Notes: generated by a model from the sequence alone, not told the origin. A stretch of DNA of 64,000 nucleotides from Rickettsia typhi (GCA_945875975.1 CAMCMD010000001.1:1-64000); one strand, 5' to 3'; shown: positions 27,789-37,758, counted from the stretch's first letter. Numbers and translations are program-made.

Positions 27789-28985
27789 CTACCTAATTGA
27801 ATCAAAAATATACCTTGTGAAATAAGCGATATCAAGTTGGTTTTCAACTTTTTTCATATCTATCTTATCTTGCATTTCTTTAGGAACATAATTCATAACA
27901 TTACTAAGAACAGCAAAGTATAAATTCTTAGAAGGCATATAACCTGATTCGCATCTTATGGCCAAAGCTTTGCCAGCATGATGGTATAATATATCTCCCC
28001 CTTCTAATTCAGATATAAACAGGCCATAGCCAGTATATTTTTTTATGCTATCACTCGGATCATCGGGAAGCTGATAATGTTTTGTTATCATCAGTTTATA
28101 TGAGTCGTTTGAAATTATTTTACCAGAATGCAGAGCTTTATTCCAAATGATAAGATCGCTTGTAGTTGATGCCACACCACCATCAGCATAAGGAACCATA
28201 ATAAATTCTGACTTAGCTAAATTAAATTTAGGCTCAAATTTATCTGTTGGCGTCACAAAATAGCGAATAGGATAATTTGTAGAACCAGGCTCTACTTGGT
28301 GCTTGACCGCTTCCGCGAGAGTAAGCAATTTGGTATCTTTCATTCCAAGCGGTTTAAAAAATTCTTCTGTATAAAAATCAGCAAGGTTCTTACCCGATAC
28401 TGTTTCAATAATTAATCCTAAAAGTACATAATTTGTATTACAATAATTATGCTCACTTCCTGGCTCAAATGTTAGCTCTTTACTAGCAGCAAAATTGGCG
28501 ATATCTTTATTAATTTCTGCATGCGCTTTGGTTATATCAAGCTTGGTGGCCATAAAATATTCAGTTAAACCACTTCTATGGGTAAGCAGATTATGGACAG
28601 TTATTTTATTAGCCCACGCAGGCACCAAACCATGGATCCATATGCCACTTTCCTTTGTCAAAAATTTTGACACTTTATCATTTACGTCCAGCAATCCTCG
28701 ATCACGTAGCTTTAAAATAGCAGCAGCTGTCATTGTTTTTGTTGTAGACGCAATAGGCATCGCTTGTTCTGAATTTAATTCCTTTTGTGGTTCAAAAGAG
28801 TATAGACCTTTTGCGCCCTGTTCTATAACACCATCATCGTCACAAAACATATAAGTACCATTCATAAACCGCGAAGATAAATAGTCTTTGCTAGCTTGGC
28901 TGACTTTATTCCTTAGATCATTATCTGCAAAAGATAAATTCGAATTTAATACTAACGCTAAAAACAGAATAATATACTTTTTCAT
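27789..28985 (-). CDS. Exported serine hydrolase of the beta-lactamase/class C penicillin-binding family
   Basis: The 398-residue protein starts with a clear signal peptide (MKKYIILFLALVLNSNLSFA, cleaved before DND). The catalytic SxxK is STTK in PIASTTKTM near residue 83, YxN is YCN in HNYCNTNY, and HHAGKA takes the place of the KTG motif. This is the beta-lactamase-related esterase/D-aminopeptidase fold (S12), acting in the periplasm. True beta-lactamase activity is unlikely from sequence; peptidoglycan trimming or ester hydrolysis is more likely. It sits between alaS and tsaD on the same strand. Confidence 0.87.
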   Translation of the reverse strand: MKKYIILFLALVLNSNLSFADNDLRNKVSQASKDYLSSRFMNGTYMFCDDDGVIEQGAKGLYSFEPQKELNSEQAMPIASTTKTMTAAAILKLRDRGLLDVNDKVSKFLTKESGIWIHGLVPAWANKITVHNLLTHRSGLTEYFMATKLDITKAHAEINKDIANFAASKELTFEPGSEHNYCNTNYVLLGLIIETVSGKNLADFYTEEFFKPLGMKDTKLLTLAEAVKHQVEPGSTNYPIRYFVTPTDKFEPKFNLAKSEFIMVPYADGGVASTTSDLIIWNKALHSGKIISNDSYKLMITKHYQLPDDPSDSIKKYTGYGLFISELEGGDILYHHAGKALAIRCESGYMPSKNLYFAVLSNVMNYVPKEMQDKIDMKKVENQLDIAYFTRYIFDSIR

Positions 28986-29009
28986 ACAATTACTTCTCTT
29001 GTTATTTTA

Positions 29010-31661
29010 TTAACTCAATACTTTAATAATTTCATTCTCAAGTTCTTGCAGCTTTGCAAGATTGGTTCCTCCAATTTGAGCAAGAGTTGCTTGACCGCCT
29101 CCACTTCCTCCTATAAAAACTGATAAGTGCTTAGAAATTTCGCTTGCATTATGTCTCAGTGATATTTCTTTTGAAACAGCAATAATAATGGATAGTTTTT
29201 CACTCGTTTTACTTGCAAATACAATTACTAAATCAGTATATTTTTTAGATAAATTTTCAGCTGCTATACGCGCAGTTTTACCATCAGTATTTTCTGGGAT
29301 AATCTTGTAAAGTAAGCGTCCTTTGTCTATAGATAGAGAAGTCTTATTAATATCATCATCCGATAACATCAAACTACTTATCTGTATTTTTTCAACTTGT
29401 TTCTCAAGATCTTTTTTCGATGCTAGCAACGACTCAACTTTTTGTAATAATTCTGGTTTGTTGCTCTTAAAAATATCAATAAGCTCATTAAGTAGCTCTT
29501 CATTGGCAGCAATCTCTTTGAAAGCAAACTCCCCGCATACCGCTTCTATCCTTCTTATTCCAGCTGCAATAGCACTTTCACTGAGGATTTTAAATGCACC
29601 AATATCACCGGTTCTGTTAACATGTGTACCACCACACAGCTCAAACGAATATGGATTTTTATCTTCCTCGAAAGTCCCCAGAGAAACAACTCTTACTTCA
29701 GAATCGTATTTTTCTCCAAATAATGCCATAGCGCCAGCTTCCATAGCCTGCTCCGTAGACATCAACTCGGTAAGAACTTTAGAGTTATCAGAAATAATTT
29801 GATTTACTTTTTGTTCTGCTAATTTAATCTCGGCTTTTGTCAACGCTTTGGGATGGCTAATATCAAACCTAAGCTTATCGTGAGAAACTAAAGAACCTTT
29901 TTGAGTCACATGTCTTCCTAGTACATCTCGTAATACTGCATGCAAAATATGCGTAGCTGTATGATGCATTTTCAAATGTTTTCTATAAGAAAAATCTATA
30001 GACATTTTTACTACATCATTTATAGAAACAATCCCTTCCTCTAAAAGACAAATATGCCCTATAACTTTACCTAAAAACTTCATTGTATTTAATACTTGTA
30101 TTTTACAATGCGGTGATTCTATTATACCAATATCACCCATTTGTCCACCAGACTCTCCATAAAATGGACTCTGGTTAGCTATCAAGGTAAATTTCTCACC
30201 AGGCTTGGAAATTTGTTCCAATTTTTTACCATCTTGTACCAAAGAAAAAACTTTACCTTCAGCTGACTCGAGGGAATATCCCAGAAATTCCGTAGTACCA
30301 AATTCTGATAATATATCAAACCATATTGCATCTGTCTTAAGCTCACCAGAACCTGCCCAAGCTTTTCTTGCTCTTTTTTTTTGCAAATTCATTTGCTTGT
30401 TAAAATCTTTGTTATTTACCGTAACCCCTTGTTTTTTCAGAATATCTTCTGTCAAATCTAATGGGAAACCATATGTATCATATAGTTTAAAAGCTATATC
30501 TCCTGATAGCTCTCCACCTTTAGCAACGAACTTCACTTCCTCTTCAAGAAGTTTTAAACCACGATCAAGTGTTGTTTTAAATCTTTCTTCTTCTTGCTTT
30601 AAGATACTTGAAACAAAATCTTCAGCTCTAGGTAATTCAGAGTATGTATGACCAAATAAATCGACTAGTTTTGGCAATAGTTTATACATTAGAGGCTCTT
30701 TTGCCCCTAGCTGATGCGCGTGCCTCATAGCTCTGCGCATTATCCTTCTGAGCACATAACCCCTACCCTCATTTGAGGGCATTACACCATCAGCTATTAA
30801 AAAAGCGCTGGAACGCAAATGATCAGCAATAACCCTATAGGAAAACAATGACTCTCCTTTGGCCTCCACTTTTAAAATAGACTCTGTATGGCCAATTATT
30901 TCCTTGAAAATATCCGTGTCGTAATTATCATGTACACCCTGAATTACAGCAGAAATTCTCTCTAAACCCATCCCAGTATCTACCGATTTATTCGGCAACA
31001 GAATACGGTTATCTTTATCTACTTGTTCAAATTGCATAAAAACTAAATTCCAGATCTCGATAAACCTATCTCCATCCTGCTCTGGAGAGCCAGGCAAACC
31101 ACCAGGAATCCCCTCACCATGATCATAAAAAATCTCAGAACATGGTCCGCAGGGGCCCGTGTCACCCATGGACCAAAAATTATCGTTTGTATCAATGCGA
31201 ATTATACGATCATTGCCAATACCAGCAATTTTTTTCCAGTACGATACAGCTTCCTCATCATTATGGTACACTGTTACATATAACTTTTCTTTCGGCAGCT
31301 TGTACTCCCTTGTTAGCAAATTCCATGCATAAAAAATTGCCTCTTCTTTAAAATAATCACCAAAGGAAAAATTACCTAACATTTCAAAAAACGTATGATG
31401 TCTTGCCGTGTATCCAACATTATCCAAATCGTTATGCTTACCACCAGCACGCACAGATTTTTGGGAAGAGGTAGCTTTTGAGTAGCTGCGCTTATCGATT
31501 CCAGTAAATACATCTTTAAACTGTACCATCCCAGAATTAACAAACATTAGACTCGGGTCATTATGCGGAATCAATGAACTTGAAGGAACGTGAGTATGTC
31601 CATTAGCTTTAAAAAAATCAATAAAGGTACTTCTAATTTGTTGAGTAGTAGTTTTATGCAT
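29010..31661 (-). CDS. alaS: Alanine-tRNA ligase
   Basis: The 883-residue enzyme charges tRNA-Ala and edits mischarged Ser or Gly. The class II core shows the N-terminus TTQQIRSTFIDFFKANGHTH, VNSGMVQFKDVFTG and GYVLRRIMRRAMRHA. The editing domain has the metal motif HHTATHILHAVL with a later CGGTHVNRTGDIG. The C-terminal C-Ala domain ends in GGSGGGQATLAQIGG. Length and all domains are complete. It begins the minus-strand run that continues with the serine hydrolase and tsaD. Confidence 0.97.
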   Translation of the reverse strand: MHKTTTQQIRSTFIDFFKANGHTHVPSSSLIPHNDPSLMFVNSGMVQFKDVFTGIDKRSYSKATSSQKSVRAGGKHNDLDNVGYTARHHTFFEMLGNFSFGDYFKEEAIFYAWNLLTREYKLPKEKLYVTVYHNDEEAVSYWKKIAGIGNDRIIRIDTNDNFWSMGDTGPCGPCSEIFYDHGEGIPGGLPGSPEQDGDRFIEIWNLVFMQFEQVDKDNRILLPNKSVDTGMGLERISAVIQGVHDNYDTDIFKEIIGHTESILKVEAKGESLFSYRVIADHLRSSAFLIADGVMPSNEGRGYVLRRIMRRAMRHAHQLGAKEPLMYKLLPKLVDLFGHTYSELPRAEDFVSSILKQEEERFKTTLDRGLKLLEEEVKFVAKGGELSGDIAFKLYDTYGFPLDLTEDILKKQGVTVNNKDFNKQMNLQKKRARKAWAGSGELKTDAIWFDILSEFGTTEFLGYSLESAEGKVFSLVQDGKKLEQISKPGEKFTLIANQSPFYGESGGQMGDIGIIESPHCKIQVLNTMKFLGKVIGHICLLEEGIVSINDVVKMSIDFSYRKHLKMHHTATHILHAVLRDVLGRHVTQKGSLVSHDKLRFDISHPKALTKAEIKLAEQKVNQIISDNSKVLTELMSTEQAMEAGAMALFGEKYDSEVRVVSLGTFEEDKNPYSFELCGGTHVNRTGDIGAFKILSESAIAAGIRRIEAVCGEFAFKEIAANEELLNELIDIFKSNKPELLQKVESLLASKKDLEKQVEKIQISSLMLSDDDINKTSLSIDKGRLLYKIIPENTDGKTARIAAENLSKKYTDLVIVFASKTSEKLSIIIAVSKEISLRHNASEISKHLSVFIGGSGGGQATLAQIGGTNLAKLQELENEIIKVLS

Positions 31662-31841
31662 AGAACTAAGTTACAGTTTTTAAGAATTTTATAGACCATA
31701 ACCTTAATAAATTTATGGCTAAATTACAATATTAATTTAAAAAGCTTTTTATTGTTTTTGTGTTGCAGTTGAGGTTGATCTGATTAGTGCCTACTCTTAA
31801 AAATAAAGTAAAACAATTTTCTCATCAAAATTATTAACAAA

Positions 31842-33392
31842 TTGAGCACCAAGCATAGTTCTAAATTAGAATTCATAGTTAATCTGCTAAATTATTTATT
31901 TCATAAGAAAAATATAACTATTTTTCTAGGAAGAACTGGCATTACACTTTTTGTTATGAAAAAAAATCAGGTGCAAGACAGCGTCTTTATTGAATATGGC
32001 GCTGAGAAATATTATCAAAAATACAGAAAGTTCTTATCGGGTTATAAAGGCTACTACATCATGTTCTTACTAGACCATAAAGAATGTCAACTAAATCATG
32101 AAATGTTGCCAGTTCTAAGTAGCTTAATTAAAATAAATCCTGTCGATAAATTTATTGCAGAGAAATATAAACCAGAAGATATTGTTGCCTACAATGTTTA
32201 CGAAGTTAACAACCAAAATGGGGAAGTCTTGAACACTTGCATAGCAACCACCCCTTTCTCTCCACCACTGAGTGACTTACTAGAACACTCAATAAAAAAA
32301 TCTTTTAAATATAGCGGGATCTATTTCTTCCCTTTAGAGTTAGGGGTAATAATCGATCGTATACTTCAAACTAGTGGGAAAACAGAGTATTTAGACGCCC
32401 TGCAAATCTTTACAGTAATCACTCAAACAAGTAATATAAGGATTATCGTAAAGTATAAAAACAATATCATGAGTGAAAAAACAGTAGAGTTTCCTTATGA
32501 TAAATCCGATATGTATCTAATTGGTACAATTGAACAAGCAATATCCGACAAGCTACTATTTTATAAGCAATATATTAAAACACTCAACAAGCAACCGTGT
32601 ATCATATTTTTAGTAGATACCACCCTCAAACAACTGATAACACAGCTTAAGTTTGAAAATTGCCAAACCCTAGCTTTGAACGCCGATGATTTAGGGCTCG
32701 AGCCTCATCATTCAAACAATCGTTTTCAGGATAATGTTTTGATAGAATTATTCAATAAATTTGCCACTCATCTTGCTTCAAATAAACCTTTAAAAAGCAT
32801 CACAAAACTTACACTAGTAAACAGAGTCGCCTTTAAACCTATTATCGCTATTATTTCTGGAATGATCTTAACGCTGTGTTTTCTTAAGTATCATGCCATT
32901 AAGGTTCAGTCTGAAGCAGATGGTCTTAATAAACAGTACTACAAACTTGCCGAGGAATATAGACAAATAAAAAAAAGGAATCCCAACCTTTCAAATGTAA
33001 GTGATTTACTTGAGATGTATAATTTACAAAATATCATTGCTCGAAAATCATCTACTCCTTTTGAGCACTACAAAATACTTACTTTAACCCAGCATGAAAA
33101 TTTAAAAATTGATAAATTATCGTGGAAGTTACTTAACCCAGTATTAGTTGATTTTCCTCAAAGTGATCTAGTAATATCTATCGATATTAGTTATAAAGGG
33201 CCAGTAGATTCAGCTTTAAAAGGAATAGAACTTATTAATGGCTATGCTAATCATATAAAAACTAACTTTCAGAATTTTCGTGTTCTTTTTACTAAGAATT
33301 CTGACAATATTAAAGATATAGCAAGAAGCATTACTATACCCGCACATTTTTTGATTAAAGGAAAAGTTGGGGAGGAGAAAGATGATAGATAA
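31842..33392 (+). CDS. GspL/PilM-like secretion platform protein (candidate)
   Basis: The start used has ATG nearby, and the 516-residue protein has a large cytoplasmic N-terminal region of about 325 residues. One membrane helix follows (FKPIIAIISGMILTLCFLKY, about 329-348), then a coiled coil (EADGLNKQYYKLAEEYRQIK) and a small periplasmic domain. This order is that of GspL (type II secretion) or fused PilM-PilN (type IV pilus) inner-membrane platform proteins. I see no diagnostic motif, so the call rests on layout and neighbours: a GspM/PilO-like gene and a prepilin-peptidase homologue follow with overlapping ends. No ATPase or pseudopilin gene is nearby. Confidence 0.45.
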   Translation: MSTKHSSKLEFIVNLLNYLFHKKNITIFLGRTGITLFVMKKNQVQDSVFIEYGAEKYYQKYRKFLSGYKGYYIMFLLDHKECQLNHEMLPVLSSLIKINPVDKFIAEKYKPEDIVAYNVYEVNNQNGEVLNTCIATTPFSPPLSDLLEHSIKKSFKYSGIYFFPLELGVIIDRILQTSGKTEYLDALQIFTVITQTSNIRIIVKYKNNIMSEKTVEFPYDKSDMYLIGTIEQAISDKLLFYKQYIKTLNKQPCIIFLVDTTLKQLITQLKFENCQTLALNADDLGLEPHHSNNRFQDNVLIELFNKFATHLASNKPLKSITKLTLVNRVAFKPIIAIISGMILTLCFLKYHAIKVQSEADGLNKQYYKLAEEYRQIKKRNPNLSNVSDLLEMYNLQNIIARKSSTPFEHYKILTLTQHENLKIDKLSWKLLNPVLVDFPQSDLVISIDISYKGPVDSALKGIELINGYANHIKTNFQNFRVLFTKNSDNIKDIARSITIPAHFLIKGKVGEEKDDR

Positions 33393-34014
33393 ACTTGTAA
33401 TTCATCTTAAAAACATTATTTTCTTTAAGATTATTATTTATCTACTATTTGTAATCAGCCTTGCACTATTAATTCCTATATTTATTTCTGATTTAGAAAA
33501 AGCCGCTCAAAGGAAACAAAAGGCAAACACCTTTCTACGAGAAGCAACTTTGCAAATTGAATCTATAAACGATTTTGAAGAGAAAATTATTGCTCTGAAT
33601 AACGATTATAATTCTTTGCTAACAAGCACTCAAGATCTCAGCTGCTCAAACAGAACAAGATTTATCAACGCAGTAGAGTCTTTTACTACAAAATATCAGT
33701 TATTTGACCCCATAAGTATCAAAATTTCTAAAAGATTTGAAGGAGAAAATTCTTTAGCTAGTAATGGAAAGATAAAAATAGATTATCATACTGCTGATAT
33801 TAATTTTAAAACTTTAAATCCTTACCATTTACTAATCATTACGCAAGATTTATGTAGCATTATGCCAACAGGCTCTGTTGTGCTAAGCAGTAATCTTCGA
33901 TCAATAAATGTGTTAACTCCGGAAATAATTGATACCTTAACAACTGCTAAAGCGCCAGAACTACTTGATGTAAGGATAAAGATTCTTTTAAGAGATATTG
34001 TGTATGAAAAATGA
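33367..34014 (+). CDS. GspM/PilO-like membrane protein (candidate)
   Basis: The 215-residue protein has one N-terminal membrane helix (IIFFKIIIYLLFVISLALLI, about 15-34), a coiled coil (RKQKANTFLREATLQIESIN) and a periplasmic alpha/beta domain. This bitopic layout is typical of GspM and PilO, which pair with GspL/PilN. A start at 33382 (MIDKLVI) is likely because GGAGGAG lies just before it; the upstream GTG would overlap the previous gene by 26 bases. Its end overlaps the next gene by 11 bases, so the four genes are clearly one operon. Confidence 0.45.
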   Translation: MGRRKMIDKLVIHLKNIIFFKIIIYLLFVISLALLIPIFISDLEKAAQRKQKANTFLREATLQIESINDFEEKIIALNNDYNSLLTSTQDLSCSNRTRFINAVESFTTKYQLFDPISIKISKRFEGENSLASNGKIKIDYHTADINFKTLNPYHLLIITQDLCSIMPTGSVVLSSNLRSINVLTPEIIDTLTTAKAPELLDVRIKILLRDIVYEK

Positions 34015-35026
34015 TATAAAGCTGCCAGAAGGAGTTAATCCAAAACCATTTTATCTATACCTTGAAGAACATCTAAGTAATAACCTTGGAGATACTCTTA
34101 TACACTCTATTTCAAATCTTCTGGCAATAGACTATTCTCTTAGATTAAAGTCAACTCCTGAACTTAAGGAGTATGTAAAGCTATGTGGGTCTAGGTTAAA
34201 AAAACATTTGGATCAAAAAATTATCTTTAATGAAACTTTTTCATCGGTAATGACCTTGTTTGCCATTGCAATCACACCAGAAAAGCAAAATGATGACGAT
34301 AATGATAAATCTATTGAACAATCACAAGATGCAGTTATTGAATCTGTAATTTCCTCTCATTTTGGTGATTTAAGCCTCAAGGAACAACAAATTATTAGGC
34401 TAGTACTCAAAGATTTATTATCTGGCAAAGATGGCAAAGAATTACTAAGTATTGTGATCTCAGACCCCAAGTTGTTCCATTCTACAGTGCTGTCTGCTAT
34501 AAAAGCTAAAAAACAACAGCAAAAAATTTCTGAATTTGTAGGGGTTCATTTAAATTCTATACTATCACAATCAAAAACACTTGATCAAAAAGTAACCGGA
34601 TTAAAATCAACTTTTGCTAAAATTGCTCTTGCAGGAAGCCTCATCATTGCCGCATCAATTGGAGTAGTTGTAGGAGGTTTAGCACTTCCTATACTCGTTC
34701 TACCTGCAACATTATATGCAGTAAAGTACGGACCAGCACTGGGCGAAAAAATTGGCACTATCCTTGCTCAAAATATGCCAAATATTGCAAATGAAGCAAA
34801 AAATCTTGATCAACTTAAGAATACTATAAAAGAAATCTCTGTTGATACTCCAAAGCTAAAGACTAGCATAGGTATTAAAAACGAATTATCTCAAGAGAAA
34901 GCCAAGGAGCTAGCCAAAACTTTGGAACTAAAGCCTATGGGAGTAGCAGAAGTAACTGATCGAACTAAACTTGATAAAACGTTAGAACCAAAATCTAAAT
35001 CAGAGAGCCGTGGTAGACATGCCTAA
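34004..35026 (+). CDS. Hypothetical membrane protein in the pilus-like operon
   Basis: The protein has about 340 residues from ATG at 34004 (a TTG at 33998 would add two). A mostly helical N-terminal half has no known motif. The middle has a Gly/Ala-rich hydrophobic segment (about 205-240: LAGSLIIAASIGVVVGGLAL, then PILVLPATLYAVKYGP), which could be one or two membrane helices. The C-terminus is charged and repetitive in K, E and L, possibly disordered. The family is not recognised. Overlaps of 11 bases upstream and 8 bases downstream tie it to the GspL/M-like and peptidase-like genes. Confidence 0.6.
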   Translation: MKNDIKLPEGVNPKPFYLYLEEHLSNNLGDTLIHSISNLLAIDYSLRLKSTPELKEYVKLCGSRLKKHLDQKIIFNETFSSVMTLFAIAITPEKQNDDDNDKSIEQSQDAVIESVISSHFGDLSLKEQQIIRLVLKDLLSGKDGKELLSIVISDPKLFHSTVLSAIKAKKQQQKISEFVGVHLNSILSQSKTLDQKVTGLKSTFAKIALAGSLIIAASIGVVVGGLALPILVLPATLYAVKYGPALGEKIGTILAQNMPNIANEAKNLDQLKNTIKEISVDTPKLKTSIGIKNELSQEKAKELAKTLELKPMGVAEVTDRTKLDKTLEPKSKSESRGRHA

Positions 35027-35765
35027 CATAAGTTTGATTGTTAGCTATATAGTGCTTTTTTTATTCGGCACATTGATCGGTAATTTTACTACTACTATAT
35101 TTCATCGCTTGCCACGAAATATAATGATTTCAGGTTTTGATCAAAAAGTGACTAGGCCTCCATTTTGTTCAAATTGTGGTCATATTTTGCTCTTTTATGA
35201 GTATTTACCTATTTTAAGTTGGTTTAGCACCTTTGGAAAATGTAATTACTGCCATATAGCAATTACAAAATCATATATAGCTCTCGAAATATTAGTTGGG
35301 CTACTAGCAATGATTTTATACTATATACTTGGCCAAAATTTAGAGTATTTCTTTATTTATTTTTGTTTGGCTACACTAGTTATTTTAAATATCTTTATAT
35401 ATTCAAAGCACGATGTTGTCCCAGCAAAGATTACTTTAAGCATCATTATATTAGGTATGATTTATCGTACCTTAACAGATCAGGAAATTACACTGTGGTT
35501 AACAAGCTTTTCTTTTGCTGCTATTACAAGCTTGTGGATTATTCGCAATAAACTAGCTACTCTCGATGCTACACAAGAAAATACCATAAATGCACACGCC
35601 TTAATCCATTTAATTTTGCCAGCAAGTTTATGGTGTCAAAATTATGGTATATTAGCTTTTGCTACTACTATGGCTATCGCATGGTGTTTACTCTCTAATA
35701 AGAGAGCCAACAAATTGTTTTATCCAATTGAACTAATTGCTTTATTTTTTATCAGTCTATATTAG
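35019..35765 (+). CDS. Prepilin peptidase-like protein lacking catalytic aspartates
   Basis: The N-terminal part matches the methyltransferase/zinc region of A24 prepilin peptidases (PilD/GspO). FxNFxTTxxHRLPR is followed by the four-Cys motif PPFCSNCG ... CNYC, then about six membrane helices. The protease needs two Asp: one in a D-L-D-x4-P-type loop and one in GxGD. Here the first loop reads IYSKHDVVPAKITLS, with Tyr where the catalytic Asp should be, and no GxGD is present; the second region reads RNKLATLDATQENT. The protein is therefore probably not an active peptidase. I prefer ATG at 35019; a GTG at 35010 is possible. It is the last gene of the operon. Confidence 0.7.
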   Translation: MPNISLIVSYIVLFLFGTLIGNFTTTIFHRLPRNIMISGFDQKVTRPPFCSNCGHILLFYEYLPILSWFSTFGKCNYCHIAITKSYIALEILVGLLAMILYYILGQNLEYFFIYFCLATLVILNIFIYSKHDVVPAKITLSIIILGMIYRTLTDQEITLWLTSFSFAAITSLWIIRNKLATLDATQENTINAHALIHLILPASLWCQNYGILAFATTMAIAWCLLSNKRANKLFYPIELIALFFISLY

Positions 35766-35863
35766 GTAAATTTACTAAAACCTATAAGGTTTGTCCTGAG
35801 ATCTCCTTTGGAGTTGCTTTGGCCTGGGATCGAATAGCATGCAGAAGCTACTCGTTTAAGATA

Positions 35864-35887
35864 TCTCTCCCCCTCGCCAGGGAGAGA
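35864..35887. repeat. Hairpin after the pilus-like operon
   Basis: TCTCTCCC (35864-35871) pairs with GGGAGAGA (35880-35887) across an 8-base loop. It is much more GC-rich than the surroundings and has no T run on the plus strand. It may act as a terminator or be an intergenic palindromic repeat copy. Confidence 0.45.
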
Positions 35888-35979
35888 ATGTAATATAACA
35901 GCGCAATATTACTCAAAAAGCCTCTTGTACCATTTACTTCTTCCCTATATAATTAGAATAAAAATAAAAGCTTCAAGGC

Positions 35980-36987
35980 ATGACTAGAAATATATTTTTA
36001 TTGTTACTTGCAATTATTTTTCAGACCAATATGTGCTGTGCTGACATTTTGAGTACTAATACAGGTGAACAAGCGATGATTAAAAGCTTGCGTTTGGCTA
36101 TTAATGAAGATTCTTTTTTAAAATCACAAGAAATTATTATAGGGGCAGGAATCAGTGGCTGCGAAGTATTTACAATAACCGCTAAACCAAGGCAGACAAA
36201 TATATTGCTAGTATGGCAATGGCTTGATGAAATGAAAAATCTTGCTGAGGGCACTGTGGTAGTACTTCCAGAACATGCCATTGATAAAAATTTTAATTCT
36301 ATTAGGCAAAAAATTAAATTAATTACAATCAATGGTGTTTTACATACTAGAACCATGAACAATATAACTAAGGAAAATTCAAAATTAATAAAGCAAAATA
36401 CGGACATGATAGTAATGCTTGCTGGAGATACGCAGCAAGCAGATGGCACATGGGTGCTATATACTGAAAAAATGGCTAAAGAGTTAATTGAAAAATTACC
36501 TTCCAATATAAATATAATTTTCCTTAATGGCCCAAGAACTGGGAAACATAAAATGGTTAATGGTATTGCAATCGCTTCAGAAACTGCACATCGCGTAACC
36601 ATTGACGAAGTGACACAATTTTTAATTGATACCAGTGCTACAAAAAAATCATGGCAAGTGATTGATTTTAAATTCGGCCAAGATAGTCTGTGGGGGCCTG
36701 CTTTAAAGTTCTGCTTAGAACGTCCTGAAACAATTATGGTGCTTCCAGGAGAATCAACATCTATGATTTCAGAAGCTCTAACTCTTGGAATACGCCCAGT
36801 CATTTATAAACATAAAGCCATGACAAAAACATCTAAACGTTATGTTGATGAACTAGTTAAAAGCAAAAAAGTTGTAGTTTTTCCTACTCTTACTGAAGAA
36901 GGTCATCGCATGCAAGAGCCTTTGGAAACCCAGGAGAAAAAAATTATAAAAGATCTATCTTATATTATTAAAAAAACTCTGAACTGA
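35980..36987 (+). CDS. ELM1-like (DUF1022) protein with signal peptide
   Basis: The 335-residue protein starts with a probable signal peptide (NIFLLLLAIIFQTNMCCA). Its C-terminal half has MVLPGESTSMISEALTLG, resembling the VTxDSxSMxSEA segment of ELM1/DUF1022 proteins, which have a glycosyltransferase-like fold and are known in alphaproteobacteria and plant mitochondria. The ELM1 group is normally not exported, so the signal peptide is odd and the assignment is only moderate. A role in envelope glycan handling is a guess. It stands alone, between the pilus-like operon and a convergent XRE gene. Confidence 0.5.
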   Translation: MTRNIFLLLLAIIFQTNMCCADILSTNTGEQAMIKSLRLAINEDSFLKSQEIIIGAGISGCEVFTITAKPRQTNILLVWQWLDEMKNLAEGTVVVLPEHAIDKNFNSIRQKIKLITINGVLHTRTMNNITKENSKLIKQNTDMIVMLAGDTQQADGTWVLYTEKMAKELIEKLPSNINIIFLNGPRTGKHKMVNGIAIASETAHRVTIDEVTQFLIDTSATKKSWQVIDFKFGQDSLWGPALKFCLERPETIMVLPGESTSMISEALTLGIRPVIYKHKAMTKTSKRYVDELVKSKKVVVFPTLTEEGHRMQEPLETQEKKIIKDLSYIIKKTLN

Positions 36988-37190
36988 CATCCTTGTCATT
37001 GCAAATGGAAATTCACTAGTTTGGTAATATAAGTTCAAAGCATATATATGATAAATGACAAAAGTGAAATTCTTGCTATTAAAATTCCTATAGTGAATCA
37101 TTTTTGAATTTAATTACAATTATGCCAAAGTCCAGAAAGCAGTGTGGCCAGTCAGGCCCTTGTAGTTTAGAATAAGTAGCATACCTAGAA

Positions 37191-37577
37191 TTATGCTATT
37201 TTTGAGAGAGACTTAACTAATGTATTTACAGCAGTTTGGTGCTCAGAGTTCTCGATTTTCATAAAATTACGAGATACTTCGATACACATACGTTGATGCT
37301 GTGTTACTACAGGCTCACTATTGGCTGATTCCAATCCTTCATAGAAATAAGATATATCCTTCGATAAAGCTTTAGCAATTAGTACTAATCTACCTACAGA
37401 AATCCTATTTGTTCCTTTTTCGTATTTTTGTAATTGCTGATGCGTAACCCCAATAATTTGGGATAGTTGTTGACGAGAAAAGCCTTGGGCAAGTCTTAGA
37501 GAATATATTCTTCCACCTATATACTTATCAACTTCAACTATATAATCGTTTTTACGTGCCATACCTAATAAACTCAA
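37191..37577 (-). CDS. XRE-family helix-turn-helix regulator
   Basis: The 128-residue protein has a canonical Cro/C1 helix-turn-helix at about 18-72 (GRIYSLRLAQGFSRQQLSQI, then GVTHQQLQKYEKGTNRISVG). A short C-terminal helical tail with EHQTAVNTLVKSLS follows. This domain plan is widespread in alphaproteobacterial regulators. The start may be at residue 6 (MARKND). Unlike the regulator at 706 it appears intact. Its targets are unknown; the MFS gene upstream on the same strand is separated from it by an inverted repeat. Confidence 0.85.
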   Translation of the reverse strand: MSLLGMARKNDYIVEVDKYIGGRIYSLRLAQGFSRQQLSQIIGVTHQQLQKYEKGTNRISVGRLVLIAKALSKDISYFYEGLESANSEPVVTQHQRMCIEVSRNFMKIENSEHQTAVNTLVKSLSKIA

Positions 37578-37758
37578 GAATTAATATAAATAAATCAAAA
37601 TGAGATGATTCGTACCGACGATAACATAATTAAGCCTGTTATGCAAGAATTTATTTAATTAATGTTAAGGTATTGTTATATGGTACTGCCTAAGAATTCT
37701 TTGCTAACTTAAACAAGTATCTCTTAGTAGTGGTAATTTTTTAAATATAAATTTGATT

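Noticed and set aside
27789..28985. Antibiotic-resistance beta-lactamase
   Set aside because: The SxxK fold is shared by many esterases and peptidases; the third motif is HHAG and not KTG, so resistance is not supported.
29323..29802. 159-codon plus-strand frame
   Set aside because: Antisense to the conserved editing and C-Ala domains of alaS; no independent support.
30205..30651. 148-codon plus-strand frame
   Set aside because: It lies inside alaS on the opposite strand and mirrors its codon pattern; it is a shadow.
36021..36803. 260-codon open frame on the minus strand
   Set aside because: It is fully antisense to the ELM1-like gene, is Ser/Ile/Val-rich in the manner of a shadow frame, and has no ribosome binding site or motif.
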